NCBI RefSeq assembly: GCF_025770785.1
Contig: NZ_JANZLA010000013.1
Span: 1-54,533, forward strand
Reading direction: 5' to 3'
Origin: Cellulomonas sp. SG140
GTDB taxonomy: Bacteria > Actinomycetota > Actinomycetes > Actinomycetales > Cellulomonadaceae
DNA: 54,533 bases
Notes under the pieces: model-generated
Databases searched by the model: none
Seen by the model: the letters and a program-made list of their open reading frames with translations, nothing else
What the model was told of the DNA's origin: nothing
Part shown: positions 35,793 to 43,094 of the stretch, one piece after another
Position numbering within the stretch: the first letter of the stretch is position 1
Layout of the letters: each line of letters opens with the position of its first letter
Translations under genes and position numbers: made by a program

Positions 35793-36077
35793 CTACCACT
35801 TGACCAGACGCTGGTCGGTCGCCTTGTTGGCTGACCGTCGGGCGTTGGTGATGGCCGCTCCCCTGCGTCCCCCGGCTCGCAGGTTGCAGCGTGGGCACTC
35901 GGCTGCCACGTCCAGGTCACTGCCCCCGTCCATGCGGTCGGTGACGTGGCCCGCGTGCCAGGGGTCCTGGTCGAGGTCCAGATCGCAGCCGCAGCGCTGG
36001 CACTGCTGGAAGCGACCCCGGCGGCGCACCAGGGCACGGGCTGCCCTGACCTTGCCGCCCGACCAGGACTTGGTCAC
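35793..36077 (-). CDS. HNH endonuclease (packaging-associated)
   Basis: A 94-aa HNH nuclease. Zinc-type cysteines CQRCGC and CPRC flank the active-site motif PWHAGHVTDRMDGGSDLDVA, which holds the His pair, and NLRAGG with the Asn. Small HNH proteins next to terminase genes assist specific cleavage at cos sites in HK97-like phages. It overlaps the small lipoprotein gene by 4 nt (ATGA) and ends about 110 nt before the terminase start. Confidence 0.85.
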   Translation of the reverse strand: MTKSWSGGKVRAARALVRRRGRFQQCQRCGCDLDLDQDPWHAGHVTDRMDGGSDLDVAAECPRCNLRAGGRRGAAITNARRSANKATDQRLVKW

Positions 36078-36340
36078 GGCTTGGGGTAGCGCGCCATGCA
36101 GGCGGGCCCCGCCACCTCGGTGGTGTGGTGCATGACGTTGACCTGCGTGTCGAGGCAGGAGCAGAACTTCTCGGCCCAGGAGATGGGCTGGCCGTCCTTC
36201 TCAGCCGACCCGATGCAGTTGGCCATCCACAGGGCGCTGGCCTTCTCAGCGGTGAGGGTGGGTGTGGTGGCGGGCACGGGTTTGCCGCATCCCGCCAGCA
36301 GCAGGGTGGCCATGAGAATCATGATTCCCAGGCGCTTCAT
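36074..36340 (-). CDS. Small phage-encoded lipoprotein
   Basis: An 88-aa protein with a short signal peptide (MKRLGIMILMATLLLAGC) and lipobox LLAGC, so the mature protein would be a membrane-anchored lipoprotein of about 71 aa. It contains four further Cys (NCIGS; FCSCLD; ACMARY), suggesting disulfides outside the cell. Prophage lipoproteins of this size often block DNA injection by related phages (superinfection exclusion, as with TP-J34 Ltp), a plausible but unproven role. It overlaps both neighbours by 4 nt. Confidence 0.72.
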   Translation of the reverse strand: MKRLGIMILMATLLLAGCGKPVPATTPTLTAEKASALWMANCIGSAEKDGQPISWAEKFCSCLDTQVNVMHHTTEVAGPACMARYPKP

Positions 36341-36465
36341 CGGTTGCTCTGCTCCTTCTTCACGATCTTGTCGATCTCAGCGAGGGTAGCGGCGATGCGG
36401 TCAGCCATGGTGTTCATGGCCTCCTCGTCTGCCTTCAGGTCTGCCAGGTACTGCTCGATGTCCAT
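36337..36465 (-). CDS. 42-aa helical phage ORF
   Basis: A short frame from the ATG at 36465 to a stop that overlaps the lipoprotein start (ATGA). The product starts MDIEQYLADLKADEEAM and ends IDKIVKKEQSNR. It is highly charged and probably a single helix or coiled coil. Tight coupling to the downstream lipoprotein and HNH genes supports real translation. The function is unknown. Confidence 0.55.
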   Translation of the reverse strand: MDIEQYLADLKADEEAMNTMADRIAATLAEIDKIVKKEQSNR

Positions 36466-36498
36466 GCCCGTACTATCGGCCGCTTTCGAGAAGTCGTG

Positions 36499-37308
36499 TC
36501 AGGCCACCCAGGCGAGAGCGTCGATCTGAGCGAACGCCTCAGCCAGCAGGTCGTCACTCCCTGTATCCCTGGGCCTAGCGATAACAGGCGGGAGCGTGTC
36601 CAGCATCTCGTCCATCTGCTCCAGCAGGGCGTCGAAGGATGTATCACTGGGCTCAGCGCTAGCCCTATCAATGCCTAGCAGGGCTGTATCACTGGGCTCA
36701 GCGCTAAGGGGTGTGTCATCCCATAGCGCAATGCGGCGTGTGTCGGGGTCGATGTGCGCAACCAGGTACGAATCCACCTTGATGGCGTCCCTGCGCAGGC
36801 GCGCGATGGTGGCAGTAGAGCAACCCAGCACCATTGCCTGGTCCCTCTTGGACAGGTGAGCCACCTCGTGCAGGTCGTCCAGGTCAGCGGCACGCTGCCA
36901 GGGGCGAGATCCCGGGTGCCGGTATAGGAACGCCTCCGCTCCCTTGACCGCACGGGCCCGCTGATCAGGGGCGTAGTCCGGGTTCCAAGAATCATGAATC
37001 CTGGCTGCAGCGTCCCGCACGGTGGCGCGGATCTCTGCCGGACGCATCTCCCGGCGCATCTCGTGCACCGAACGGTTCTTGGTGAAGTCGATCTGCAGCC
37101 GGTGCGCCTTGGGAGCCACGATCTGCCAGAGAAGGTCGTAGATGACCTGCTCCGCAGGCGCGGCGCTCAGAGGGGCGTTCCCGGCCTTCAGAAGGGCCTT
37201 CTGCTGGTCATTCAGCAGGGTGTAGCCGATGCGGGTGCAGTAGTTGAAGAGGGCCATTGCAGTGTTGGCGCTTCTCCCGAGAGACGGGAACCTGTAGCCT
37301 GAGGTCAT
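36499..37308 (-). CDS. Phage helix-turn-helix protein with C-terminal 15-residue repeats
   Basis: A 269-aa protein, not assignable to a family. The middle has an HTH-like stretch (LSKRDQAMVLGCSTATIARLRRDAI, residues about 152-176). The N-terminal part is mixed helical (MALFNYCTRIGYTLLNDQQKALL). The acidic C-terminus carries repeats (SAEPSDTALLG; SAEPSDTSFDALL; RPRDTGSDDLLAEAF). The ATG at 37308 has GGAG about 8 nt upstream. As the main DNA-binding candidate it could be the element's regulator, a small-terminase-like packaging protein or a replication factor. GC is lower than in the host. Confidence 0.65.
   Translation of the reverse strand: MTSGYRFPSLGRSANTAMALFNYCTRIGYTLLNDQQKALLKAGNAPLSAAPAEQVIYDLLWQIVAPKAHRLQIDFTKNRSVHEMRREMRPAEIRATVRDAAARIHDSWNPDYAPDQRARAVKGAEAFLYRHPGSRPWQRAADLDDLHEVAHLSKRDQAMVLGCSTATIARLRRDAIKVDSYLVAHIDPDTRRIALWDDTPLSAEPSDTALLGIDRASAEPSDTSFDALLEQMDEMLDTLPPVIARPRDTGSDDLLAEAFAQIDALAWVA
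36562..36706. repeat. Direct repeats inside the HTH gene (TGTATCACTG... motif)
   Basis: An identical 22-bp unit beginning TGTATCACTGGGCTCAGCGC occurs at 36640-36661 and 36685-36706, 45 bp apart. A diverged copy (TGTATCCCTGGGCCTAGCGA) is at 36562-36581. The core TGTATCACTG also occurs inverted (CAGTGATACA) at 37529-37538, outside the gene. The copies encode the protein repeats of the HTH protein but may also be binding sites. Confidence 0.65.
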
Positions 37309-37560
37309 CGCTGGATCTCCACTATCTGGCGGTCATGCCCCCGGACGTTCGCCGCGTCGCGGGGGTTTCCAATGCCCCTCACACTAGCCCCTCTTATCTC
37401 CCTGGTGGTAGCCCTCCAGGAATGGATACAAATGCAACCTGAGGGGCCGCCGCCTTAAGTGAGTCTGAGGTGCTGCTCAGAGGCTCCAGAGGGCCCTCAT
37501 ACCAACTATAACGGGACTAACTACGGCTCAGTGATACACCCTCTCCAAGACCCCAGACAC
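37309..37560. promoter_or_regulatory. Regulatory gap upstream of the HTH gene
   Basis: About 250 nt without a gene. It contains CAGTGATACA at 37529-37538, matching the repeats inside the HTH gene in inverted form, and a minus-strand TATAGT about 20 nt further on that could be a -10. Hairpin-prone sequences (CTGAGGTGCTGCTCAG; GAGGCTCCAGAGGGCCCTC) also lie here. It is the most likely site of the promoter and operator for the minus-strand HTH-to-tail operon. Confidence 0.45.
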
Positions 37561-37941
37561 CTATAAGGCCTCGGCCTCAGATGGTGCAATCAGGCGCTCT
37601 TTCCGCCGCTGCCTGTAGGCCCGATCCGCCCTCGCCTTGGCTGCCTTGCCCTTGGCCGTCTTGGCGTAGCGGGTCCACGACTCCCGGGACTGCTCCAGGT
37701 GGCTGTCCCGGTAGCGCTGCTGCGCCGCCCGGTGCAGGGCCCGCTTGCGCGCCAGCCCCATGCGGGCAGCCCGCAGGAGCAGGGCGGCGTGTCGCTGTTC
37801 GTCCGTGAGCAGCGCGGCCTGCTCCGCGATGGCCAGCGAGTAGCCGGAGTCAGCAGCAAACGCCGCTCGTGCCCGAGCCACCAGGGCCCGCTGCTCGTCG
37901 GTGAGTGTGAAGGCGGGCCCGCTGGCCTGTACCACAGGCAT
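37561..37941 (-). CDS. Small basic phage protein downstream of integrase
   Basis: A 126-aa protein, not recognised. It is helical, Ala-rich and very basic toward the C-terminus (RDSHLEQSRESWTRYAKTAK; RADRAYRQRRKERL). A central part reads LTDEQRHAALLLRAARMGLARKRAL. The ATG at 37941 lies 32 nt after the integrase stop, so the two are probably one transcript. I prefer it to a longer frame that would overlap the integrase. The position suggests a recombination directionality factor or a DNA-binding accessory protein, by inference. Confidence 0.6.
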   Translation of the reverse strand: MPVVQASGPAFTLTDEQRALVARARAAFAADSGYSLAIAEQAALLTDEQRHAALLLRAARMGLARKRALHRAAQQRYRDSHLEQSRESWTRYAKTAKGKAAKARADRAYRQRRKERLIAPSEAEAL

Positions 37942-37973
37942 GGATGAACTTCCCGCCTTCTCTGACGAGACCC

Positions 37974-39380
37974 TCACGCGGCTGCGCTCCCTGCTGCTGC
38001 CGTACGCCATGACGTCCGTACCGACGCAAGGTCGGCGTACGGCTGACCCGGCTGCCAGCCCTTCGGACGACCCCGACGACCCGGCATGACCTCGATCTGC
38101 AGCAGCAGGTCCATCACCGCGCGCTGGACGTCCAGCGGAGCGGCCAGGAATGCGGTACGGGGCTCAGGAGCGGCCATCAGAGCCTCCAGAGGCCTGTGCT
38201 GGATCGACCGCCGCAGGGACTCCTCCAAGGCGCTCAGGCGGGCACGCAGGCCCTCAGAGGCCCTGGTCATCTGATCGAGGCTGATGGCGTCCCTGGCGTA
38301 GGCGTCCGCGAGGTCAGCCAGCCGGGAACGGACCTGCTCCGCCTCGGCGCGGGTAGCCGCCGTGGTGTCCCCCGGGGGCGTGTAGAGCAGGTCCGCCAGG
38401 TCCGGCTGCGCCAGTCGGTCGGCCACCAGCGCCCGCACGTGCCGGTCCAGCGCACTAGCGTCCCGGGCCACGTGCCGACCTTCACACGTGTAACTCAGCC
38501 GCCGTCGGGAGCCTCGGTGCGCCTTTAGAGGCTCCCTACAAATGGCGCACGTGGCCACTCCGGACAGCAGGTGCCGCAGGTCCGGCGTGGTCGTGGTCTT
38601 GCGGCTCGGGTCCGTGAGGACGGCCACCACACTGGTCCAGGTCTCCTCGTCCAGGATCGGCTCCCAGGACGCCTTCCCGATGACCTTGCGCTGGTGCTCC
38701 ATCAGGCCCGCGTTGCGGGGTCGCAGCAGCAGCCTGCGCAGCGCCACGGCGTCTACCGGGGCCTGCACCTTGGACGTGCCCACCAGGGCCATCTCGGCTG
38801 CCAGAGCCCGCAGGGAACGGCCCTGGAGCACTCCCTGGGCCGCTGTGCGCAGCGCGTCGGCCTCGGTGGGCCTGATCGTCACACCGTCGGCCTCGTAGCC
38901 GAAGGGACGGCGTCCGCCCAGCCAGGTACCGGACTGCGCCGCCTGGGACTTGGCTCGGGCCATGCGCTCCCGGGCGTGGTCGATCTCGTGTTCGGCCACC
39001 GCGCCGACGAGCCGGGCCGTCAGCAGGCCACTAGGGCTGGCTAGGTCGAGGGGCCCAGCGGTGACGGTCTGCACGGTGGTTCCTGTGGCCTTCGCCATGT
39101 CGATGAAGGTGGCTAGTTCCGCCGTACGGCGGTGCAGCCGGTCGGTGTGCCAGCACAGCACCACAGTGCCCTTGTGGGCTCGCAGGTCGCTGCACATGGC
39201 CTCGTAGCCGGGTCGCCGTCGACCGCTGTACGCCGATAGGTCGTTGTCGCTGAAGACCCCGGCCACCTCCAGGCCCAGCCGGGAGGCCAGGGACCGGCAG
39301 TCCTCTTCCTGCCTGTCGACCCCCAGCCCTGCCCCGGCTCGGTCCCGGGAGATCCTGACGTAGATGACCCCGCGCTGCAT
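37974..39380 (-). CDS. int: Large serine integrase
   Basis: Catalyses site-specific integration and excision. The 468-aa protein starts MQRGVIYVRISRDRAGAGLG with the catalytic Ser in YVRIS. The resolvase domain continues with DRQEEDCRSLASRLG, FSDNDLSAYSGRRRPGYEAM and CWHTDRLHRRTAEL. The recombinase domain follows (LGGRRPFGYEADGVTI; RNAGLMEHQRKVIGKASWEPILDEETW). A zinc-ribbon region (CAIC...YTC) has three clear Cys and possibly a His as the fourth ligand, and then coiled coil. The ATG at 39380 has GGAG 6 nt upstream. The attR core is 50 bp upstream, the usual attP-int spacing. Confidence 0.93.
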   Translation of the reverse strand: MQRGVIYVRISRDRAGAGLGVDRQEEDCRSLASRLGLEVAGVFSDNDLSAYSGRRRPGYEAMCSDLRAHKGTVVLCWHTDRLHRRTAELATFIDMAKATGTTVQTVTAGPLDLASPSGLLTARLVGAVAEHEIDHARERMARAKSQAAQSGTWLGGRRPFGYEADGVTIRPTEADALRTAAQGVLQGRSLRALAAEMALVGTSKVQAPVDAVALRRLLLRPRNAGLMEHQRKVIGKASWEPILDEETWTSVVAVLTDPSRKTTTTPDLRHLLSGVATCAICREPLKAHRGSRRRLSYTCEGRHVARDASALDRHVRALVADRLAQPDLADLLYTPPGDTTAATRAEAEQVRSRLADLADAYARDAISLDQMTRASEGLRARLSALEESLRRSIQHRPLEALMAAPEPRTAFLAAPLDVQRAVMDLLLQIEVMPGRRGRPKGWQPGQPYADLASVRTSWRTAAAGSAAA

Positions 39381-39429
39381 GACCGTCTCCATGTCCGTGA
39401 TACAGACGTAAGACGGCCATTGCGCAGCG

Positions 39430-39436
39430 TCGCCAG
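39430..39436. repeat. attR core (7 bp)
   Basis: The same TCGCCAG as at attL. To the right the sequence encodes normal ComM (GSGFDLA on the minus strand). To the left it is element DNA leading to the integrase gene. Rejoining the comM halves at this core gives GFDLA-IGVATLAG in frame. Confidence 0.85.
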
Positions 39437-39682
39437 GTCGAAGCCCGAGCCGGCCTTGGGCAGCGTGGCCGGTGAGAGGTTGACGGTGATGCGCCGGTTC
39501 GGCCACACGAGACCGCTCGAGGTCACGGCGGCCCGGACCCGGTCCCTCGCCTCGGCCAGTGCGGCGTCCGGCAGCCCCACGAGCGAGAACGCGGGCAACG
39601 ACGGCGCGAGGTGCGCCTCCACCTCGACGAGATGACCGGACAGGCCCAGCAGGCTCACCGCCCGGGTGCGACCGAGCGTCAC
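39430..39682 (-). pseudogene. comM: ComM/YifB, N-terminal part (first ~84 codons)
   Basis: The 5' part of the comM gene. The GTG at 39682 directly follows the yraN stop and yields a ComM-like start (TRAVSLLGLSGHLVEVEAHL), then PAFSLVGLPDAALAEARDRV and NLSPATLPKAGSGFDLA, the first half of the Lon-like ChlI domain. At the attR core the frame passes into element DNA and ends at 39113, giving a possible 189-aa chimera with no ATPase domain. The remaining ~425 codons are at 22981-24255. Confidence 0.92.
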
Positions 39683-40039
39683 TCAGACCACCGCCACGAG
39701 GTGCTCGACCGTGGCGGCGCCACGGGACGGGAGCGTCACGGCGATGACGTCGATGCGGACGGATGCGGCGTGCACGTCGTGCGCGTCCAGCCAGGCGGCC
39801 GTCAGGCGACGCAGGCGCGCGAGCTTGGCCCCGGTCACGGCCTCCGCCGGCGAGCCGAAGCGGTCCGAACGACGAGTCTTCACCTCGACCGCCACCAGCT
39901 CCCGTCCGTCGAGGCAGACGACGTCGAGCTCGCCGACCGCGCAGCGCCAGTTGCGGTCGAGCACCGTCCACCCCGCGGCCTGCACGTGCGCCACCGCCAC
40001 GTCCTCGCCGTAGCGACCCACCGCGTCCTTGGCTCGCAC
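39683..40039 (-). CDS. yraN: YraN family (UPF0102) putative nuclease
   Basis: A small restriction-endonuclease-fold protein, 118 aa from the GTG at 40039. Motifs are GRYGEDVAVAHVQAAGWTVLDRNWRC, GELDVVCLDGRELVAVEVKTRR (the PD-(E/D)xK-like E-x-K core) and FGSPAEAVTGAKLARLRRL. Its stop is immediately followed by the comM GTG. The yraN-comM-dprA order is typical of Actinobacteria. The biochemical role is not established. The 225-nt gap upstream to the DUF2469 gene shows no gene. Confidence 0.92.
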   Translation of the reverse strand: MRAKDAVGRYGEDVAVAHVQAAGWTVLDRNWRCAVGELDVVCLDGRELVAVEVKTRRSDRFGSPAEAVTGAKLARLRRLTAAWLDAHDVHAASVRIDVIAVTLPSRGAATVEHLVAVV

Positions 40040-40265
40040 CGAGCACCACCTCCCGGCGCAGCGTGCTGCGCAGCCGACCAGCGGTGCACGACCGCGGTGC
40101 AGCACCGGGTCCACAGGCACGATCGCCGCGGGCTGGGGGCGGCTCGGACGGGACGACTCCGTCCGTCGGCACCCTGAGCGCCCGCCAGGACCGCACGGGG
40201 TCGTCTGACGAGCGTGGCGCGTCCCTTGCGCGATGCGGTCTACCGGTGCGCGACGACCGCGCCGG

Positions 40266-40589
40266 TCACCGCGTGAACGGCGAGCTGCCCCCGAGGTCGA
40301 GCTCCGGCTTGGCGAGCTCCTCGACGTTGACGTCCTTGAAGGTGACCACGCGCACCGACTTCACGAAGCGAGCCGAGCGGTAGACGTCCCACACCCAGGC
40401 GTCGGCGAGCGTCAGCTCGAAGTAGACCTCACCCGCCGCCGAGCGCACCTGGAGGTCGACCTGGTTGGCGAGGTAGAAGCGCCGCTCCGTCTCCACCACG
40501 TAGGAGAACAGCCCGACGACGTCTCGGTACTCGCGGTAGAGCGCCAGCTCGGCGTCCGTCTCGTAGTTCTCCAGGTCCTCGGCGCTCAC
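40266..40589 (-). CDS. DUF2469 family protein
   Basis: A small conserved actinobacterial protein of 107 aa. The sequence (V)SAEDLENYETDAELALYRE, then YRDVVGLFSYVVETERRFYLAN, is nearly invariant across the group. The GTG at 40589 lies just after rnhB, so I reject the longer frame. The DUF2469 gene directly after rnhB is a fixed arrangement in Actinobacteria. The function is unknown. Confidence 0.92.
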   Translation of the reverse strand: MSAEDLENYETDAELALYREYRDVVGLFSYVVETERRFYLANQVDLQVRSAAGEVYFELTLADAWVWDVYRSARFVKSVRVVTFKDVNVEELAKPELDLGGSSPFTR

Positions 40590-40596
40590 CGCTCCA

Positions 40597-41472
40597 TCAT
40601 CCCCCTGCCCCGGCGGGGTCGGCGCCAGTGCCGGTGGCGACCAGGCCGTGGACGAGCGGCGCGAGGACCTCCTGGGCACCGCCGGCCACCACCTCGCCCG
40701 GGTCCTCGTCGTCGCGCTCGTCGTCCTCGCCCGTGGCCAGCGCGGCGAGCAGCGCGGCGTCGTCCGTGCCGGTGCCGGGCAGCCGCCAGGAACGGCGGTG
40801 CAGGTCGCAGGGACCCCACGTGCGCAGGGCGGCGATGTGCTCGGGGGACGCGTAGCCCTTGTTCTCGTGCCAGCCGTACTCCGGGTGACCGGCCGCCAGC
40901 TCCACCATCAGGGCGTCGCGCTCGCACTTCGCCAGCACGCTGGCCGCGGCGACGCTGGCACAGGTGCGGTCGGCCTTCACGCGCGTGAGGACACGCGGCA
41001 GCGGGCTCACGGGCTCGTCGTCGAACGAGAAGAGGTCCGGCTGGGGTGCCGTGAGCCAGTCGTGCGAACCGTCGAGCAGCACCACGTCCACCGGTCCGCA
41101 CACGGACACGGCCTCCGCCAACGCCCGTATACCGGCGAGGCGGAGGGCCGCGATGATGCCGAGCTGGTCGATCTCCACCGAGCTGGCGTGGCCGACGGCC
41201 CTGGCGACCCCCCACCGGCGTAGGGCGGGGACGAGGGCGGTCCGGGCGAGCGGGGTGAGCAGCTTGGAGTCCGCGACGCCCTGCGGCGCGGAGCGCGTCG
41301 TCGCGGCGACGACCACGACCCCGACGCTCACCGGACCGGCCAGCGAGCCTCGCCCGACCTCGTCCATCCCGGCCACGAGCGTGGCACCGTCACGCAGCAG
41401 GCCACGCTCGTGGCGCAGGTGCGGCGTCGGGCGACCCGGCCGGGCCGCTCCGGGGACCACCGGCGGTGTCAC
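40597..41472 (-). CDS. rnhB: Ribonuclease HII
   Basis: Cleaves RNA in RNA/DNA hybrids and removes misincorporated ribonucleotides. Active-site residues are visible in [15 protein letters not shown] (Asp-Glu-Gly), [12 protein letters not shown] and [22 protein letters not shown]. The length of 291 aa is slightly above average because of an N-terminal extension and an acidic C-terminal tail ([12 protein letters not shown]). Its start overlaps the lepB stop by 4 nt. Confidence 0.96.
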   Translation of the reverse strand: MTPPVVPGAARPGRPTPHLRHERGLLRDGATLVAGMDEVGRGSLAGPVSVGVVVVAATTRSAPQGVADSKLLTPLARTALVPALRRWGVARAVGHASSVEIDQLGIIAALRLAGIRALAEAVSVCGPVDVVLLDGSHDWLTAPQPDLFSFDDEPVSPLPRVLTRVKADRTCASVAAASVLAKCERDALMVELAAGHPEYGWHENKGYASPEHIAALRTWGPCDLHRRSWRLPGTGTDDAALLAALATGEDDERDDEDPGEVVAGGAQEVLAPLVHGLVATGTGADPAGAGG

Positions 41473-42335
41473 GGGTTGGGGACGCCGGCGAACGTGGCCG
41501 ACGGGTTGTGCAGCACGGTGACGCGCTGCAGCGGCCAGACGATGACGAAGGCGACGCCCACCACGTTCGCCTCGGGGACGGAGCCACCTCCCGGGTTCCC
41601 CTGGTGGTAGCGCGAGTCCGACGAGTGGTCACGGTTGTCGCCCATCACCCACAGGGAGCTCGGCGGGACGACGACGTCGAACGCCATGCTGCTCGGCTGG
41701 GACCCGGGCGCGACGTACGGCTCCTTGAGGGCGACGCCGTTCACCATCACCGGCGCGCCGTTGCCCGCGCTGGTCACGTGGTCCCCTGGCAGGCCGATCA
41801 CCCGCTTGACCAGGTGCTCGCCGGCGTCGACGGGCAGCAGACCCACCCAGGTGAGCACGTCGTTCACCGTGCGCTGCCAACCGGAACGGGTCACGACCGG
41901 CTGGCTCTCCAACCAGCCCCCCGGGTCCTTGAAGACCACGATGTCCCCGCGGTGCAGGCTCAGCGGCCCGGGGACGAGCTTGCTGACGAGGATGCGGTCG
42001 TTCTCGATCAACGTCTCGTGCATCGACGGCGACGGGATGTAGAACGCCTGCACCAGGAACGTCTTGACCAGCAGGGACAGCACCAGCGCGCTGGCGAGGA
42101 TCACCACGGTCTCGCGCAGCCAGGCGAACGCCCCGCCACGGTGCGGCGCCGGTGCCCGTCGCTGACGGCGGGACGGGACCACCTCGTCGCGCGGCAGACG
42201 AGACTCCGCGCGGTCCGTGGCGGGCGGCACGGCCTCGTGGTCTGCCGGGGGGATCGACGGCGGGACGGGAGCGGGCGTCGTGGACCAGGGCCTGCCCTGG
42301 GCCGGCTGCGGGCTGTCGGATCGCCAGTCGGTCAC
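41469..42335 (-). CDS. lepB: Signal peptidase I
   Basis: Removes signal peptides from exported proteins. From the GTG at 42335 the protein is 288 aa with a long cytoplasmic N-terminus. One membrane segment follows ([20 protein letters not shown]), then the catalytic Ser box [11 protein letters not shown], box [12 protein letters not shown], the Lys general base in KRVIGLPGD, and [13 protein letters not shown]. The catalytic domain faces the outside. It lies between rplS (upstream, after a hairpin) and rnhB. Confidence 0.96.
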   Translation of the reverse strand: MTDWRSDSPQPAQGRPWSTTPAPVPPSIPPADHEAVPPATDRAESRLPRDEVVPSRRQRRAPAPHRGGAFAWLRETVVILASALVLSLLVKTFLVQAFYIPSPSMHETLIENDRILVSKLVPGPLSLHRGDIVVFKDPGGWLESQPVVTRSGWQRTVNDVLTWVGLLPVDAGEHLVKRVIGLPGDHVTSAGNGAPVMVNGVALKEPYVAPGSQPSSMAFDVVVPPSSLWVMGDNRDHSSDSRYHQGNPGGGSVPEANVVGVAFVIVWPLQRVTVLHNPSATFAGVPNP

Positions 42336-42408
42336 CCGCACAGCGTCGCACGCCCAGCCATGGGACGCGGCCACACACCGCACCACCGCGTCGCCGGCGG
42401 TGAACGCA

Positions 42409-42446
42409 CGGACGGACGGCCCCGCCGTGCGGGAACCGTCCGTCCG
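42409..42446. terminator. Hairpin between rplS and lepB
   Basis: A perfect 11-bp stem, CGGACGGACGG (42409-42419) with CCGTCCGTCCG (42436-42446), has a 16-nt loop. It lies just after the rplS stop (42467, minus strand) and before lepB. It is consistent with a terminator closing the rpsP-rplS operon, with no U-tract. Confidence 0.75.
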
Positions 42447-42466
42447 AGAGAAGCAGGAGCTGCTGG

Positions 42467-42829
42467 TCAGCCCTTGGCCGGGACCGTCTCGCGCTTCTCC
42501 TTGATCTTCGCCTTCTTGCCGCGCAGCGAGCGCAGGTAGTACAGCTTCGCCCGGCGGACGTCACCGCGGGTGACGACCTCGACCGTGTCGATCGCCGGCG
42601 TGTGCAGCGGGAACGTCCGCTCGACGCCGACGCCGAAGCTGATCTTGCGGACCGTGAAGGTCTCACGGACGCCGCTGCCCTGGCGGCCGATGACGACGCC
42701 CTGGAACGCCTGGATGCGGGAGCGGTTGCCCTCGACGACCTTGACGTTGACCTTGACGGTGTCGCCCGGGCGGAAGTCCGGGACGTCGGTGCGCAGCGAG
42801 GCTGCGTCGACGATGTCCAGCGTGTGCAT
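42467..42829 (-). CDS. rplS: 50S ribosomal protein L19 (bL19)
   Basis: A structural protein at the subunit interface, 120 aa. Signatures are [63 protein letters not shown] and the end [17 protein letters not shown]. It is separated from trmD upstream by about 265 nt, so it may have its own promoter. Confidence 0.97.
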   Translation of the reverse strand: MHTLDIVDAASLRTDVPDFRPGDTVKVNVKVVEGNRSRIQAFQGVVIGRQGSGVRETFTVRKISFGVGVERTFPLHTPAIDTVEVVTRGDVRRAKLYYLRSLRGKKAKIKEKRETVPAKG

Positions 42830-43094
42830 GGTGGTGTCGCTTCCCCGCCCTGCCGCAGGTCAGGAACGATGCTGGGCGGACCTCGCCGACCGCACGAGGC
42901 GGGTCGGGGCGGTGCACCCGATGAACGAGTGGTCCGGCGTCGCCGGGCCCGAGACGAGCACGGGACCGGGCGTCCTGGCGGTCTCCCCTGCGGCAGAGGA
43001 CACGACCGACGCGCGCCGGTCCGCAAGTCTGCCACACAGCGGCACGGGCGGGGAATCCGGTCGCCCCGCCAGCGGCCTGCCGGCGGGGGGCGGC
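42830..43094. other. Gap between trmD and rplS
   Basis: A 265-nt stretch with no coding frame that I trust. It is the probable rplS promoter and leader. On the minus strand TTGCGG near 43020-43025 resembles a -35, but the matching -10 is weak. There is no hairpin as strong as those noted elsewhere. Confidence 0.35.

Larger units (their letters stand above)
24249..39436. mobile_element. 15.2-kb serine-integrase prophage (mini-siphovirus or satellite) inserted in comM
   Basis: The ends are defined by a 7-bp direct repeat, TCGCCAG on the plus strand, at 24249-24255 and 39430-39436, each inside comM coding sequence. The element carries a large serine integrase beside attR, a packaging nuclease and terminase, head genes, tail genes and two cargo genes. 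All but the cargo genes are on the minus strand. Nothing resembles an endolysin, replicase, helicase, classical CI/Cro repressor or obvious small terminase. By eye its GC is lower than the host's, most clearly in the cargo genes and around 36.0-37.6 kb. The size resembles the smallest actinobacterial siphoviruses (about 14-17 kb), but here with an integrase. Confidence 0.93.

Noticed and set aside
24249..39436. A tRNA gene as the integration target
   Set aside because: No tRNA-like cloverleaf is seen at either end. The target is clearly coding sequence of comM.
39113..39682. A 189-aa hybrid of the ComM N-terminus and integrase-region sequence as a functional gene
   Set aside because: The second half is an out-of-frame reading of the integrase gene and shows no domain. 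It is treated as a by-product of integration.
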